Shown here in pieces: positions 48,257-56,154 of a stretch of DNA of 64,000 nt (position 1 is the stretch's first letter; every line of letters begins with the position of its first letter). Location: positions 3,359,501-3,423,500 of the forward strand of contig NZ_CP043489.1 of the NCBI RefSeq assembly GCF_008330945.1, in the 5' to 3' direction. This DNA comes from Labrys sp. KNU-23. GTDB lineage: Bacteria; Pseudomonadota; Alphaproteobacteria; Rhizobiales; Labraceae. The notes under the pieces were generated by a model that was not told where the DNA came from, did not search any database, and saw only the letters and a program-made list of their open reading frames with translations. Both the position numbers and the translations under genes were made by a program.

Positions 48257-49381
48257 ATGATCTCGCCCCGTATCACCCGCCTGATCCTCACTTCCTTCCG
48301 GTCCTATCCACGGCTCGATCTCGCCGTGGATGCCGGCATGGTTGTGCTCACCGGCCAGAATGGCGCGGGCAAGACCAATGTGCTCGAGGCCATCTCGCTG
48401 CTGACCCAGGGCAAGGGCTTGCGCCGGGCGGACTTGGAAGACATGGCCAGCGAGGAGGGGCCCGGCAGCTTTGCCGTCGCGGCCGAAGTCGAGGGCGCGC
48501 TCGGCCCGGCGCAACTCGGCACCGGTCTGGAAGGGCCCGACAGCGGCCCGCGCAAATACCGCGTCGACCGCCAGTCTGTGTCCTCGGCCACGAGCTTTGC
48601 CGATCATCTGCGCCTGGTCTGGCTGACGCCTTCGATGGACGGGCTGTTTTCCGGTTCCACCGGCGAGCGGCGCCGCTTTCTCGACCGGCTGGTGCTGGCT
48701 GTCGATGCCGGCCATGGCACGCGCGTCAATGCGCTCGAACGCGCCTTGCGCTCGCGCAACCGCCTGCTGGAGGATCCCCGTGCCGATCAGCGCTGGCTCG
48801 ATGCCGCCGAGCATGAGGTCGCCGATCTCGCCATCGCGGTGGCAGCATCGCGGGCCGATACGGTGCGCCGTCTCGCTGGTCTGATCGAGGAAGAGATCGA
48901 TCCTGCCTCTCCCTTCCCTCATGCGCGCATCGCCCTCGACGGCGCCATCGAGAATGCCGTGCTGGACGAGCCGGCACTCGCCGTGGAGGAGCGCTATCGC
49001 CAGGTCCTGCGTGAAGGCCGTGCCCGGGATCGGGCGGCCGGGCGTACGCTCGACGGGCCGCATCTGACCGATCTTCTCGTCGTGCACGGCCCCAAGGGCA
49101 TCGCCGCCGAGCGGGCCTCCACCGGCGAGCAGAAGGCCCTGCTGCTCGGCCTGGTGCTGGCCCATGCCAGGCTGGTCGCCCGCCTTGCCGGCATGACGCC
49201 GGTCGTCCTGCTCGACGAAGTCGCCGCCCATCTGGACCCCGTTAGGCGCGGGGCGCTCTATGACCGGCTCGAGAGCTTCGGCGCGCAGGTCTGGCTGACC
49301 GGCGCCGACCCTTCCGCCTTCGAGGCGATCGCCGGCCGCGCTGCCATCTATCGGGTCACGCCGGGGCGGGTCGAAAGCTAG
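48257..49381 (+). CDS. recF: DNA replication and repair protein RecF
   Basis: A 374-residue SMC-like ATPase of the RecFOR pathway, which loads RecA at gaps. Walker A is LTGQNGAGKTNVLEAISLL, the ABC signature is RASTGEQKALLLGLVLAHARL, and Walker B is TPVVLLDEVAAHLD. ISPRITRLILTSFRSYPRLDL is the family N-terminus. The ATG at 48257 is the only sensible start, and its upstream bases (GCGATCCCAGG) come from the inverted repeat, which may fold over the ribosome site. dnaN-recF order is conserved, gyrB is not downstream. Confidence 0.95.
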   Translation: MISPRITRLILTSFRSYPRLDLAVDAGMVVLTGQNGAGKTNVLEAISLLTQGKGLRRADLEDMASEEGPGSFAVAAEVEGALGPAQLGTGLEGPDSGPRKYRVDRQSVSSATSFADHLRLVWLTPSMDGLFSGSTGERRRFLDRLVLAVDAGHGTRVNALERALRSRNRLLEDPRADQRWLDAAEHEVADLAIAVAASRADTVRRLAGLIEEEIDPASPFPHARIALDGAIENAVLDEPALAVEERYRQVLREGRARDRAAGRTLDGPHLTDLLVVHGPKGIAAERASTGEQKALLLGLVLAHARLVARLAGMTPVVLLDEVAAHLDPVRRGALYDRLESFGAQVWLTGADPSAFEAIAGRAAIYRVTPGRVES

Positions 49382-49386
49382 CACTG

Positions 49387-49475
49387 CCGTCATTGCGAGC
49401 ACAGCGAAGCAATCCAGGAGCCGCAAGCACTGCGTTCTCCAGCGCTGGATTGCTTTGCTGTGCTCGCAATGACGG
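49387..49475. repeat. Inverted repeat with 31-base arms, family C (copy 2)
   Basis: Arms 49387-49417 (CCGTCATTGCGAGCACAGCG...) and 49445-49475 differ at one position only. It fills the recF-ROK gap exactly, ending at the base before the ROK stop codon. Confidence 0.9.
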
Positions 49476-50708
49476 TCAATGCTTCAGCAGCACGTCGAAG
49501 CGGGGATTGATCTCGTCGAAGATCGGCAGCGAGGCGGCGCCCAGCACGACGGTATGGTGCCCCACCGAGCCGGCCATCAGGCGAGGGAGGCTGCGGCCGC
49601 TGCGCGAGCCGACAGACATCGGCAGCGGCATGGCCTTTTCGATCAGGCCGGCCAGCACGCCCGCCGGTGCCAATCCGCCGAGCAGGATGGTTTCCGGATC
49701 CAGGGTCGATTCCAGGATGTTGACGGCACTGGCAAGATAGGGCGCGGCCTCCTCGACCCAGCGCTCGACCGGAGCGGATATCGCGCCATCCAGCTCGGAG
49801 AGGGCAGGGGAACCGGGCGCATCGGCAAGGAATTCCTCGTCGCCGAGAAATTCCTGGGCGGCACTCAGGGAAAGATAGCGTTCCAGGCAGCCGCGATTGC
49901 CGCAGGGACAGGGCTTGCCGTTGGGCACCACGATCATATGGCCGATTTCGCCGGCATTGAGCGAGGCGCCGCGCCAGGGCTGTCCGCCGAGGAAGACGCC
50001 GGCGCCGAGCCCCTCGTCCAGGAACAGGAAGACGAAACTGTCGATCGCCCGGGCGACGCCATGCAGCCGCTCGCCGATCGCTGCCGCCATGGCGTCGTTC
50101 TCGATCTGCACGGGCTGTTCGAGAGCCTCGGCGATGTGCTGCCTGGCATCGGGATCGTCCCATCCGGGCAAGGTGGTCGGCCCGGCCGTGGTGATGGCGC
50201 CGACTCCGAAGCGCACGGGCAGGGCGACCCCGGCACCGAGCAGGCGCGAGGCAGGAACGCCAGCCTCTTCGATCAACGCATCGGCAAGCTGCCGCAAGGC
50301 CGGCGCTGCCCTTCGGGGAGAGGGACGCTGGGCGGGAATCTCACGGATGGCGACAGGCTTGCCGGTGAGGTCGACCAGGGCCGCGATGATGGCGCTGTGA
50401 TCGACATGGAAGCCGAGCGACCAGGCACCCTGGGGGTTGATGGTGTAGGGAATGGAGGGCTGGCCCCGACCTTCGCGCTTGGGAGCGCCGGGCAGGAGAA
50501 AGCCGGCCTGCTCCAGTTCCTCGACGATGTTGGAGATCGTCTGGTTGGTCAGGGCGGTCTCCCGGGCGATCTCGGCCCGCGATACCGGCCCCAGCCGGCG
50601 TACCGTGTCGAGAACCACGCGCCGGTTGTGGGAGCGGGTGAATTCGAGATTGGTCCCCGCAACGCTCCGGCCCGGTTGGGGCGCCCTGTCCGCCTCGCGC
50701 CTTGCCAT
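49476..50708 (-). CDS. ROK-family transcriptional regulator
   Basis: A 410-residue repressor with an N-terminal winged HTH (RRVVLDTVRRLGPVSRAEIARETALTNQTISNIVEELEQAGFLL) and a sugar-kinase-like ROK domain. The zinc motif GHMIVVPNGKPCPCGNRGCLE is intact. NagC/Mlc/XylR-type ROK regulators bind sugars or sugar phosphates. It is divergent from the sugar ABC operon at 50992 and is its probable regulator. The ATG at 50708 has GGGAGTGGG upstream; a family B repeat lies 14 bp further. Confidence 0.9.
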   Translation of the reverse strand: MARREADRAPQPGRSVAGTNLEFTRSHNRRVVLDTVRRLGPVSRAEIARETALTNQTISNIVEELEQAGFLLPGAPKREGRGQPSIPYTINPQGAWSLGFHVDHSAIIAALVDLTGKPVAIREIPAQRPSPRRAAPALRQLADALIEEAGVPASRLLGAGVALPVRFGVGAITTAGPTTLPGWDDPDARQHIAEALEQPVQIENDAMAAAIGERLHGVARAIDSFVFLFLDEGLGAGVFLGGQPWRGASLNAGEIGHMIVVPNGKPCPCGNRGCLERYLSLSAAQEFLGDEEFLADAPGSPALSELDGAISAPVERWVEEAAPYLASAVNILESTLDPETILLGGLAPAGVLAGLIEKAMPLPMSVGSRSGRSLPRLMAGSVGHHTVVLGAASLPIFDEINPRFDVLLKH

Positions 50709-50722
50709 GTCACCCACTCCCC

Positions 50723-50821
50723 AGAGCAAAACGCGTTCGGGTGAGAACGCTTATTTGCTCTAACCCTTTGTTTCGAAGCGTCTTTGCGATTCTGGGTATT
50801 CCGTCAAATCGCAAAACGCTT
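50723..50821 (+). repeat. Two-hairpin repeat, family B (full copy 6)
   Basis: AGAGCAAAACGCGTT..., CTTATTTGCTCTAA, then GCGTCTTTGCGATTC and CAAATCGCAAAACGCT. It lies within the ROK-ABC divergent promoter region. Confidence 0.87.
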
Positions 50822-50852
50822 GCCCGATTTCACCGGTGACTATGGCAGCATG

Positions 50853-50880
50853 TTTACATTCAAACAAATTGAGTTAATAA
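50853..50880 (+). promoter_or_regulatory. Candidate promoter of the sugar ABC operon
   Basis: TTTACA (50853-50858), 16 bases, TAATAA (50875-50880) in an AT-rich window directly after the repeat. The start site would lie near 50887, about 105 bp before the binding-protein gene. Confidence 0.5.
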
Positions 50881-50991
50881 TTTTTTCGGGTCGCAGAAAA
50901 TGACCGGGAGCCATCGAGAACTCTCCGCGTCCCCTAACCATGCCGGGTGGCCATAGGCTGCCGATCGAATTGCAAGCGGGAGATGATTGCA

Positions 50992-52236
50992 ATGTCTGGA
51001 ATTCACAAGTCGGTCCTGGCTGGGCTGGCAATGACGGCCCTGGCGGGATTGTCGCCGGCAGCGGCCGAGACGCTCAATGCCCTGTTCATGGCGCAGGCCG
51101 CCTATAGCGACGCCGACGTCAAGGCGATGACCTCCGCCTTCGAGAAGGATAATCCCGGCGTTACCGTCAATGTCGAATTCGTGCCCTACGAGGCCCTCTA
51201 CGACAAGATCGTCGCCTCCAAGGCCGCCGGCGGCGCCGGCTATGACGTCGTGCTCTACGACGTGATCTGGCCGGCTGCCTTCGCGCAGAACGGTGTCCTG
51301 GTCGACGTCACCGACCGGCTCAAGGATCTCGACCGCTCCCAGGTGTTCGACGGGGCCTGGGCCACCGTGAACTATGACGGCAAGACCTATGGCATGCCGT
51401 GGATCCTCGACACCAAATATCTGTTCTACAACACCGAGATCCTTGAGAAGGCCGGCATCGCCACCCCGCCCAAGACCTGGGATGAGCTGGCCACGGATGC
51501 CAAGATCATCAAGGACAAGGGCCTGGTGCAATATCCCATCGTCTGGAGCTGGTCGCAGGCCGAGGCGGTGATCTGCGATTACGTGACCCTGACGGCGGCC
51601 TATGGCGGCAAGTTCTTCGAGGCGGACAAGCCGGTCTTCGACAAGGGTGGTTCGCTCGACGCCGTCACCTACATGGCCGACAGCCTCAAGAACGGCCTCT
51701 CCAACCCCAACTCCAAGGAATATCTGGAGGAGGACGTCCGCAAGGTGTTCTCGGCGGGCGACGCGGCCTTCGCGCTCAACTGGACCTACATGTATGCCAA
51801 GGCCAATGATCCGGCCGAAAGCAAGGTGGTCGGCAAGGTCGGGGTGGTGCCGGCTCCCGGCGTCGAGGGCAAGAGCACGGCCTCGGGTGTGAACGGCTCG
51901 ATGGGGCTGGGCATCACGGCGGGCTCGACCAAGCCGGATCTGGCCTGGAAATACATCGTCTATCTGACGTCCAAGCCGGTGCAGAACCAGTATGCCAAGC
52001 TCAGCCTGCCGATCTGGAAGGCGTCCTACAGCGATCCGGCCGTCACCAAGGGGCAGGAGGCACTGGTCAAGGCCGCCGACGTCTCCATCGGCCTGATGAC
52101 GCCGCGCCCGACGGTGGCCTCCTACCAGGAACTCTCCACTATCCTGCAGGCGCAGATCCAGAACGCGCTGGCCGGCAAGGCTTCGCCCGCCGACGCCCTG
52201 GCGGCAGCGGCCAAGGATGCTGCGCGCATCCGGTGA
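50992..52236 (+). CDS. Sugar ABC transporter substrate-binding protein
   Basis: A 414-residue periplasmic binding protein of the maltose/multiple-sugar family (cluster B). The signal peptide is SVLAGLAMTALAGLSPAAAE. The mature chain has FVPYEALYDKIVASKAAGGAGYDVVLYDVIWPAAFAQNG, the ligand-cleft part WPAAF, and YGMPWILDTKYLFYNTEILEKAG, typical of the family. I use the ATG at 50992, nine bases after GGGAGATG; ATGs upstream are possible. First gene of an operon with two permeases, a SIS enzyme and a kinase; in the fructosamine operon model it corresponds to FrlO. Confidence 0.9.
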   Translation: MSGIHKSVLAGLAMTALAGLSPAAAETLNALFMAQAAYSDADVKAMTSAFEKDNPGVTVNVEFVPYEALYDKIVASKAAGGAGYDVVLYDVIWPAAFAQNGVLVDVTDRLKDLDRSQVFDGAWATVNYDGKTYGMPWILDTKYLFYNTEILEKAGIATPPKTWDELATDAKIIKDKGLVQYPIVWSWSQAEAVICDYVTLTAAYGGKFFEADKPVFDKGGSLDAVTYMADSLKNGLSNPNSKEYLEEDVRKVFSAGDAAFALNWTYMYAKANDPAESKVVGKVGVVPAPGVEGKSTASGVNGSMGLGITAGSTKPDLAWKYIVYLTSKPVQNQYAKLSLPIWKASYSDPAVTKGQEALVKAADVSIGLMTPRPTVASYQELSTILQAQIQNALAGKASPADALAAAAKDAARIR

Positions 52237-52252
52237 GGAAGAGACAGCGACC

Positions 52253-52338
52253 TTTGTCATGCCCGGGCTTGACCCGGGCATCCAGACTTCGCTTGGAAAG
52301 GCAGGCTGGATTGCCGGGTCAAGCCCGGCAATGACAAA
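52253..52338. repeat. Intergenic inverted repeat, family A (copy 5), inside the ABC operon
   Basis: TTTGTCATGCCCGGGCTTGA at the left and TTGCCGGGTCAAGCCCGGCAATGACAAA at the right. It sits between binding-protein and permease genes, where such hairpins often stabilise the upstream mRNA and raise binding-protein dosage. Confidence 0.88.
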
Positions 52339-52425
52339 GGTTGCGCTATTTTCGGCGTCCAAAAGCCAAATACCGACTGAAGGGGGCAGGCACGCCCTCC
52401 CGTCTTGCTGGAAGGAACCCGCCTG

Positions 52426-53310
52426 ATGATGAGCGGCCGTGTCGGCATGCCCTCACCATGGCTTCTGCTCGGCCCGATGCTGGTCATCGTGTTCGCGGCA
52501 GTCGGCTATCCCATCTTGATGACCCTGTGGCTGGCCTTCACCGATACCCGTCTGATGGCCGGGCCGGGGGCGGCGCATTTCATCGGGCTGGAAAACTTCG
52601 CCTTTGCCTTCAGCGATTCCGAATTCCTCGCCGCGGCAGGGCGGACGATCTATTTCACCGTCGTCTCGATCAGTGCCGAGGCGCTGCTCGGCATCGCGGT
52701 CGCCCTGCTGCTCAACGAGAAGTTCCGTGGCCGTACCTTCTGCCGGGCCCTGTTGGTGCTGCCCTGGGCCGTGCCCACCATCGTCAACGCCTTGATGTGG
52801 CGCCTGATCTACCAGCCCGATTTCGGCGTGCTCAATGCAGTGTTGACCCAGAGCGGGTTGATGGAGAGCTATCGCAGCTGGCTCGGCACCGAAGGCAGCG
52901 CCATGAATGCGGTGATCGTCGCCGATGTCTGGAAGAACTATCCGCTTGTGGCACTGATCGTGCTGGCCGCGTTGCAATCGGCGCCCTTGGAACTCTACGG
53001 CGCCGCCACGCTCGACGGGGCCAATGCCTGGCAGCGCTTCAAGGCCGTCACCTGGCCGGTGATCGCGCCGCCCCTCCTGGTGGCGCTGGTGCTGCGCTCG
53101 ATCGAGGCACTGAAAGTCTTCGACATTTTCTATGTGATGACCCGGGGCGGGCCGGCGAGCTCGACCAAGACCATGAGCTTCTTCGTCTATGAGGAATCCT
53201 TCCGCTTCATGCGGGTGGGATCGGGCGCCTCCTACGCCCTCATCGTGGTGCTGATCTGCATGGTCTTCGTCGGCTTCTATGTCCGGCTGATGCGCAGGCA
53301 GGAGGCTTGA
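52426..53310 (+). CDS. Sugar ABC transporter permease (first)
   Basis: A 294-residue inner-membrane subunit with six TM segments, of the MalF/UgpA type. The EAA loop that docks to the ATPase is ELYGAATLDGANAWQRFKAVTWPVIAPP (E-A-A---D-G-A--------I--P). It starts after AAGGAACC at 52426 and is followed 2 bp on by the second permease. Corresponds to FrlN in the fructosamine model. Confidence 0.9.
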   Translation: MMSGRVGMPSPWLLLGPMLVIVFAAVGYPILMTLWLAFTDTRLMAGPGAAHFIGLENFAFAFSDSEFLAAAGRTIYFTVVSISAEALLGIAVALLLNEKFRGRTFCRALLVLPWAVPTIVNALMWRLIYQPDFGVLNAVLTQSGLMESYRSWLGTEGSAMNAVIVADVWKNYPLVALIVLAALQSAPLELYGAATLDGANAWQRFKAVTWPVIAPPLLVALVLRSIEALKVFDIFYVMTRGGPASSTKTMSFFVYEESFRFMRVGSGASYALIVVLICMVFVGFYVRLMRRQEA

Positions 53311-53312
53311 TC

Positions 53313-54161
53313 ATGCAGCGAAGCTCCATCGCAACTTTCTTCCTGTATTGCGGCGTCGCCCTGTTCCTGGTGGTGACGCTGGCGCCGGTCGCCTGGCTCG
53401 GCGTGATGAGCATCTCGCTGCCGTCAGACCTCACCACCAAGCCGTTGTCGCTCATCCCGCGCCATCTCGACTTCAGCCGCTATGCCCGCCTGCTCACCTT
53501 CGAGGCCAACAGCCCGGGCGAGGCCTTCCTGATGGCGCTGCGCAACAGCCTCTTGAGCTCGCTGGGGGCGACGGCGCTGTCGCTGCTGGTGGCGGTGCCA
53601 GCGGGCTGGGCCTTTTCGCGCTACCGCAATCGCGGCGTCTCAGTGGTGCTCTACTCCATCCTCGCCACCTATATGACGCCCGCCGTGGCGCTGATCCTGC
53701 CGCTCTATTTCCTGTTGTCGATGCTGGGGCTGCTCAACAATGTGGTCGGCCTGATCCTGGTCTATTGCTCGATCCTGACGCCCTTCACCGCCTGGTTCAT
53801 CAAGTCCTCCTTCGACGCGGTGCCCGGCGAACTCGAAAGCGCGGCGGCGATCGACGGTGCCTCGACGCTGCAGACCCTGTGGTGGGTCACGCTGCCCTAT
53901 GCCCGGGCCGGCGTCGCCACGGCGGCCCTGTTCGCCATCCTGCTCGCCTGGGACGAGTTCTTCTACGCCCTGCTCTTCACCTCGAACCAGAACGCCAAGA
54001 CCCTCACCGTCACCATCGCCGATTTCGCCGCCGGCCGCGCCACGGATTTCGGCCTGGTCTCGGCCGCGGGCCTGCTGACGGCGCTGCCGCCGGTTCTGAT
54101 CGCCTTCATCCTGCAAAAGTCACTGGTTGCCGGGCTCACCGCCGGCAGCGTCAAGGGTTGA
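53313..54161 (+). CDS. Sugar ABC transporter permease (second)
   Basis: A 282-residue MalG/UgpE-type permease with six TM segments. The EAA loop is ELESAAAIDGASTLQTLWWVTLPYARAG. It begins 2 bp after the first permease and ends 4 bp before the SIS gene. Corresponds to FrlM. No gene for the nucleotide-binding subunit lies in the operon, so a shared MsmK/UgpC-type ATPase encoded elsewhere must be used. Confidence 0.9.
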   Translation: MQRSSIATFFLYCGVALFLVVTLAPVAWLGVMSISLPSDLTTKPLSLIPRHLDFSRYARLLTFEANSPGEAFLMALRNSLLSSLGATALSLLVAVPAGWAFSRYRNRGVSVVLYSILATYMTPAVALILPLYFLLSMLGLLNNVVGLILVYCSILTPFTAWFIKSSFDAVPGELESAAAIDGASTLQTLWWVTLPYARAGVATAALFAILLAWDEFFYALLFTSNQNAKTLTVTIADFAAGRATDFGLVSAAGLLTALPPVLIAFILQKSLVAGLTAGSVKG

Positions 54162-54165
54162 TACA

Positions 54166-55182
54166 ATGAGCACAATCGTGCCGGGCACGGGCCTGGCGAT
54201 GATCGAAGCCGAAATGAAGAGGCAGCACGCCGATGCACGGGCTTCCTTTCATGGCGCCGGGCCGATGGCGGCACGGCTGGCGGACAGCATCCGCCGCACG
54301 GGACGGCTGACGCTCGCCGCCATGGGGGGCTCGCATTGGGTCAACCGCGCGGCGGCCGTGCTCTATCGCCGGCTCGGCATCGAGGTCGAGACCGAGGTGG
54401 TCTCCGAACTCCTGATCACGCCGCAGCCTGACCGCGAGCGTACGGTGCTGCTGGTGTCCCAGTCGGGCAATTCGGGCGAGATCGTCGCCTTTCTCGAGCG
54501 GCCCGCCGGCCGGCAGGAGCGCTTCGGCCTCACCCTTGACGCCGATAGCGCGCTCGGCCGCGGCGTGCCTGCTCTCGTTGGTGTCGGCGGCTCGGAAAAG
54601 GCCTTCGCCGCCACCCGCAGCCTCCTCGTCAGCCATGCCCTGCATCTGGCGGTGCTTGCCGCGCTGGGCCTGCCGCCGGAACGGGCGCTCGCGACGCTCG
54701 ATGCTCCCGTCCGGCCCGACATCGGGGCGGCGCTGTCCGCTCTCGCCGCCTGTACCTCCCTGATCCTCAGCGGCCGGGCCGAGCTGCAGGGCGTGGCCGA
54801 ATCCGGCGCGCTCTGCGTGATGGAACTCGCCCGCCTGCCGGCCCTGGCCCTGGAGGGCGGCCAGTTGCGGCATGGGCCGATGGAGATGCTGTCGCCGGCC
54901 AGCGGCATCGTGCTGCTGCGCGCCGCCGGCCCCTCGGCCGGCCTGGCGCCAGGGCTGGTGGCGGCCTGCCGCGCGGCGGGAGCGCCGGTGGTGGTGTTCG
55001 ATCTCTCCGGCGAGGCCGATATCGCCGATGCCGTTACCATCCGCCTGCCGCGGGAGGAGGGCATGGCGGCCATCTTCGCTGTATTGCCGGCGCTGCAGGC
55101 CTTCCTGGTGACCTTTGCGGCCGGCCGGGTCGACCATGTCGGCGAGCCCCTGCGTTCGACCAAGGTGACGACGGAGCTATGA
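54166..55182 (+). CDS. SIS-domain sugar-phosphate enzyme, probable fructosamine 6-phosphate deglycase (FrlB-like)
   Basis: A 338-residue protein with two SIS domains like the isomerase half of GlmS but without the glutaminase. SIS motif 1 is LLVSQSGNSGEIVAFLE (residues 94-110). In the second domain E220 (GALCVME) and H236 (GGQLRHGP) are 16 residues apart, the same spacing as the Glu-His pair of FraB/FrlB deglycases, while the position of the GlmS ring-opening lysine is Cys (C217). It overlaps the kinase gene by 4 bp. Deglycase is favoured over AgaS-type aminosugar isomerase/deaminase, which stays possible. Confidence 0.72.
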   Translation: MSTIVPGTGLAMIEAEMKRQHADARASFHGAGPMAARLADSIRRTGRLTLAAMGGSHWVNRAAAVLYRRLGIEVETEVVSELLITPQPDRERTVLLVSQSGNSGEIVAFLERPAGRQERFGLTLDADSALGRGVPALVGVGGSEKAFAATRSLLVSHALHLAVLAALGLPPERALATLDAPVRPDIGAALSALAACTSLILSGRAELQGVAESGALCVMELARLPALALEGGQLRHGPMEMLSPASGIVLLRAAGPSAGLAPGLVAACRAAGAPVVVFDLSGEADIADAVTIRLPREEGMAAIFAVLPALQAFLVTFAAGRVDHVGEPLRSTKVTTEL

Positions 55183-56075
55183 GGGAACCGCTCTATCTGA
55201 TCGGCAACGTCAATGTCGATCTCGTGATGGGCCCGCAGGCGCCCTGGCCGCAGCCGGGCACGGAAGTGATCGTGCCCGAGAGCGAATTTCGCGTCGGCGG
55301 CGCCGCCGGCAATACGGCGCTGGCGCTCGATGCGCTCGGCGTCGATTACCGGCTGATCACCAGCCGCGGCGACGACATGCTGGGTCGCTGGCTTGCCGAG
55401 CCTTTCGGGGCGAGGGCCGAGGGCTGGACGGTGGCTGAGGGAGCAACCACGGTTTCGGTCGGCATCGGCCATCCCGATGGGGACCGTACCTTCTTCACCA
55501 CAACCGGCCATCTCCATTCATTCAGGCTGGCGGACGTGCTATCGCAGCTCGACGAGGTGGGGGAGGGGCGCGTTGCCCTGTTGGTCGGCCCCTTCGTGAT
55601 TCCGGCCCTGCTCGCCGATTATCATGAGCTGATCGCCATCCTGCGGCGCCGGAACTATCGCATTGCCCTCGATACGGGCTGGCCGGATGGCGGCTGGACG
55701 CTCGAGGTGCGTGCGCAGGTGAACGCCTGGATCGGCCATTGCGAGCACGTCCTGATCAACGACATCGAGGCCAAGGGACTGACCGGCGCCGGGACGGTCG
55801 AGGCGGCTGCCGAGATGATCCGCCCGCTGCTGCCCGCCGGTGCCAGCCTGGTGATCAAATGCGGGCCGAAGGGAGCCCTGGCCTGGCGCGGGGCCGAGCA
55901 TGTCGCCGTACCGGCGCCGAAGGTCGCCGTCGTCGACACCATCGGGGCCGGCGATACCTTTTCGGCCGGCTATTTCGCCAGCCTGGTGGGGAGCGAGGAC
56001 TTGGAGAGGGCGGTGACCAACGGCGTGATGGTCGCCTCGCTGGCCGTTTCGACAAGGCCGAGGCGCTATCGCTGA
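55179..56075 (+). CDS. PfkB-family carbohydrate kinase, probable fructosamine 6-kinase (FrlD-like)
   Basis: A 298-residue ribokinase-like kinase. The N-terminal signature LIGNVNVDLVMGP, VGGAAGNTALALDALGV, and the C-terminal catalytic signature VVDTIGAGDTFSAGYFASLVG with the base Asp are present. Last gene of the ABC operon, translationally coupled to the SIS gene. In frl-type operons this enzyme phosphorylates the imported fructosamine before the deglycase splits it. Other sugar specificity cannot be excluded. Confidence 0.8.
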   Translation: MREPLYLIGNVNVDLVMGPQAPWPQPGTEVIVPESEFRVGGAAGNTALALDALGVDYRLITSRGDDMLGRWLAEPFGARAEGWTVAEGATTVSVGIGHPDGDRTFFTTTGHLHSFRLADVLSQLDEVGEGRVALLVGPFVIPALLADYHELIAILRRRNYRIALDTGWPDGGWTLEVRAQVNAWIGHCEHVLINDIEAKGLTGAGTVEAAAEMIRPLLPAGASLVIKCGPKGALAWRGAEHVAVPAPKVAVVDTIGAGDTFSAGYFASLVGSEDLERAVTNGVMVASLAVSTRPRRYR

Positions 56076-56154
56076 GGGCGATGCCGAAAAGCGTGAGCTG
56101 TTCGAGGTCGGGATGCGTCGGCATCCCCGGAACCTGGCATTCGATACGGAAGGG

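Noticed and set aside
50860..52362. 500-codon open frame antisense to the sugar-binding protein
   Set aside because: Composition artefact; includes a family A repeat at its N-terminus and no domain.
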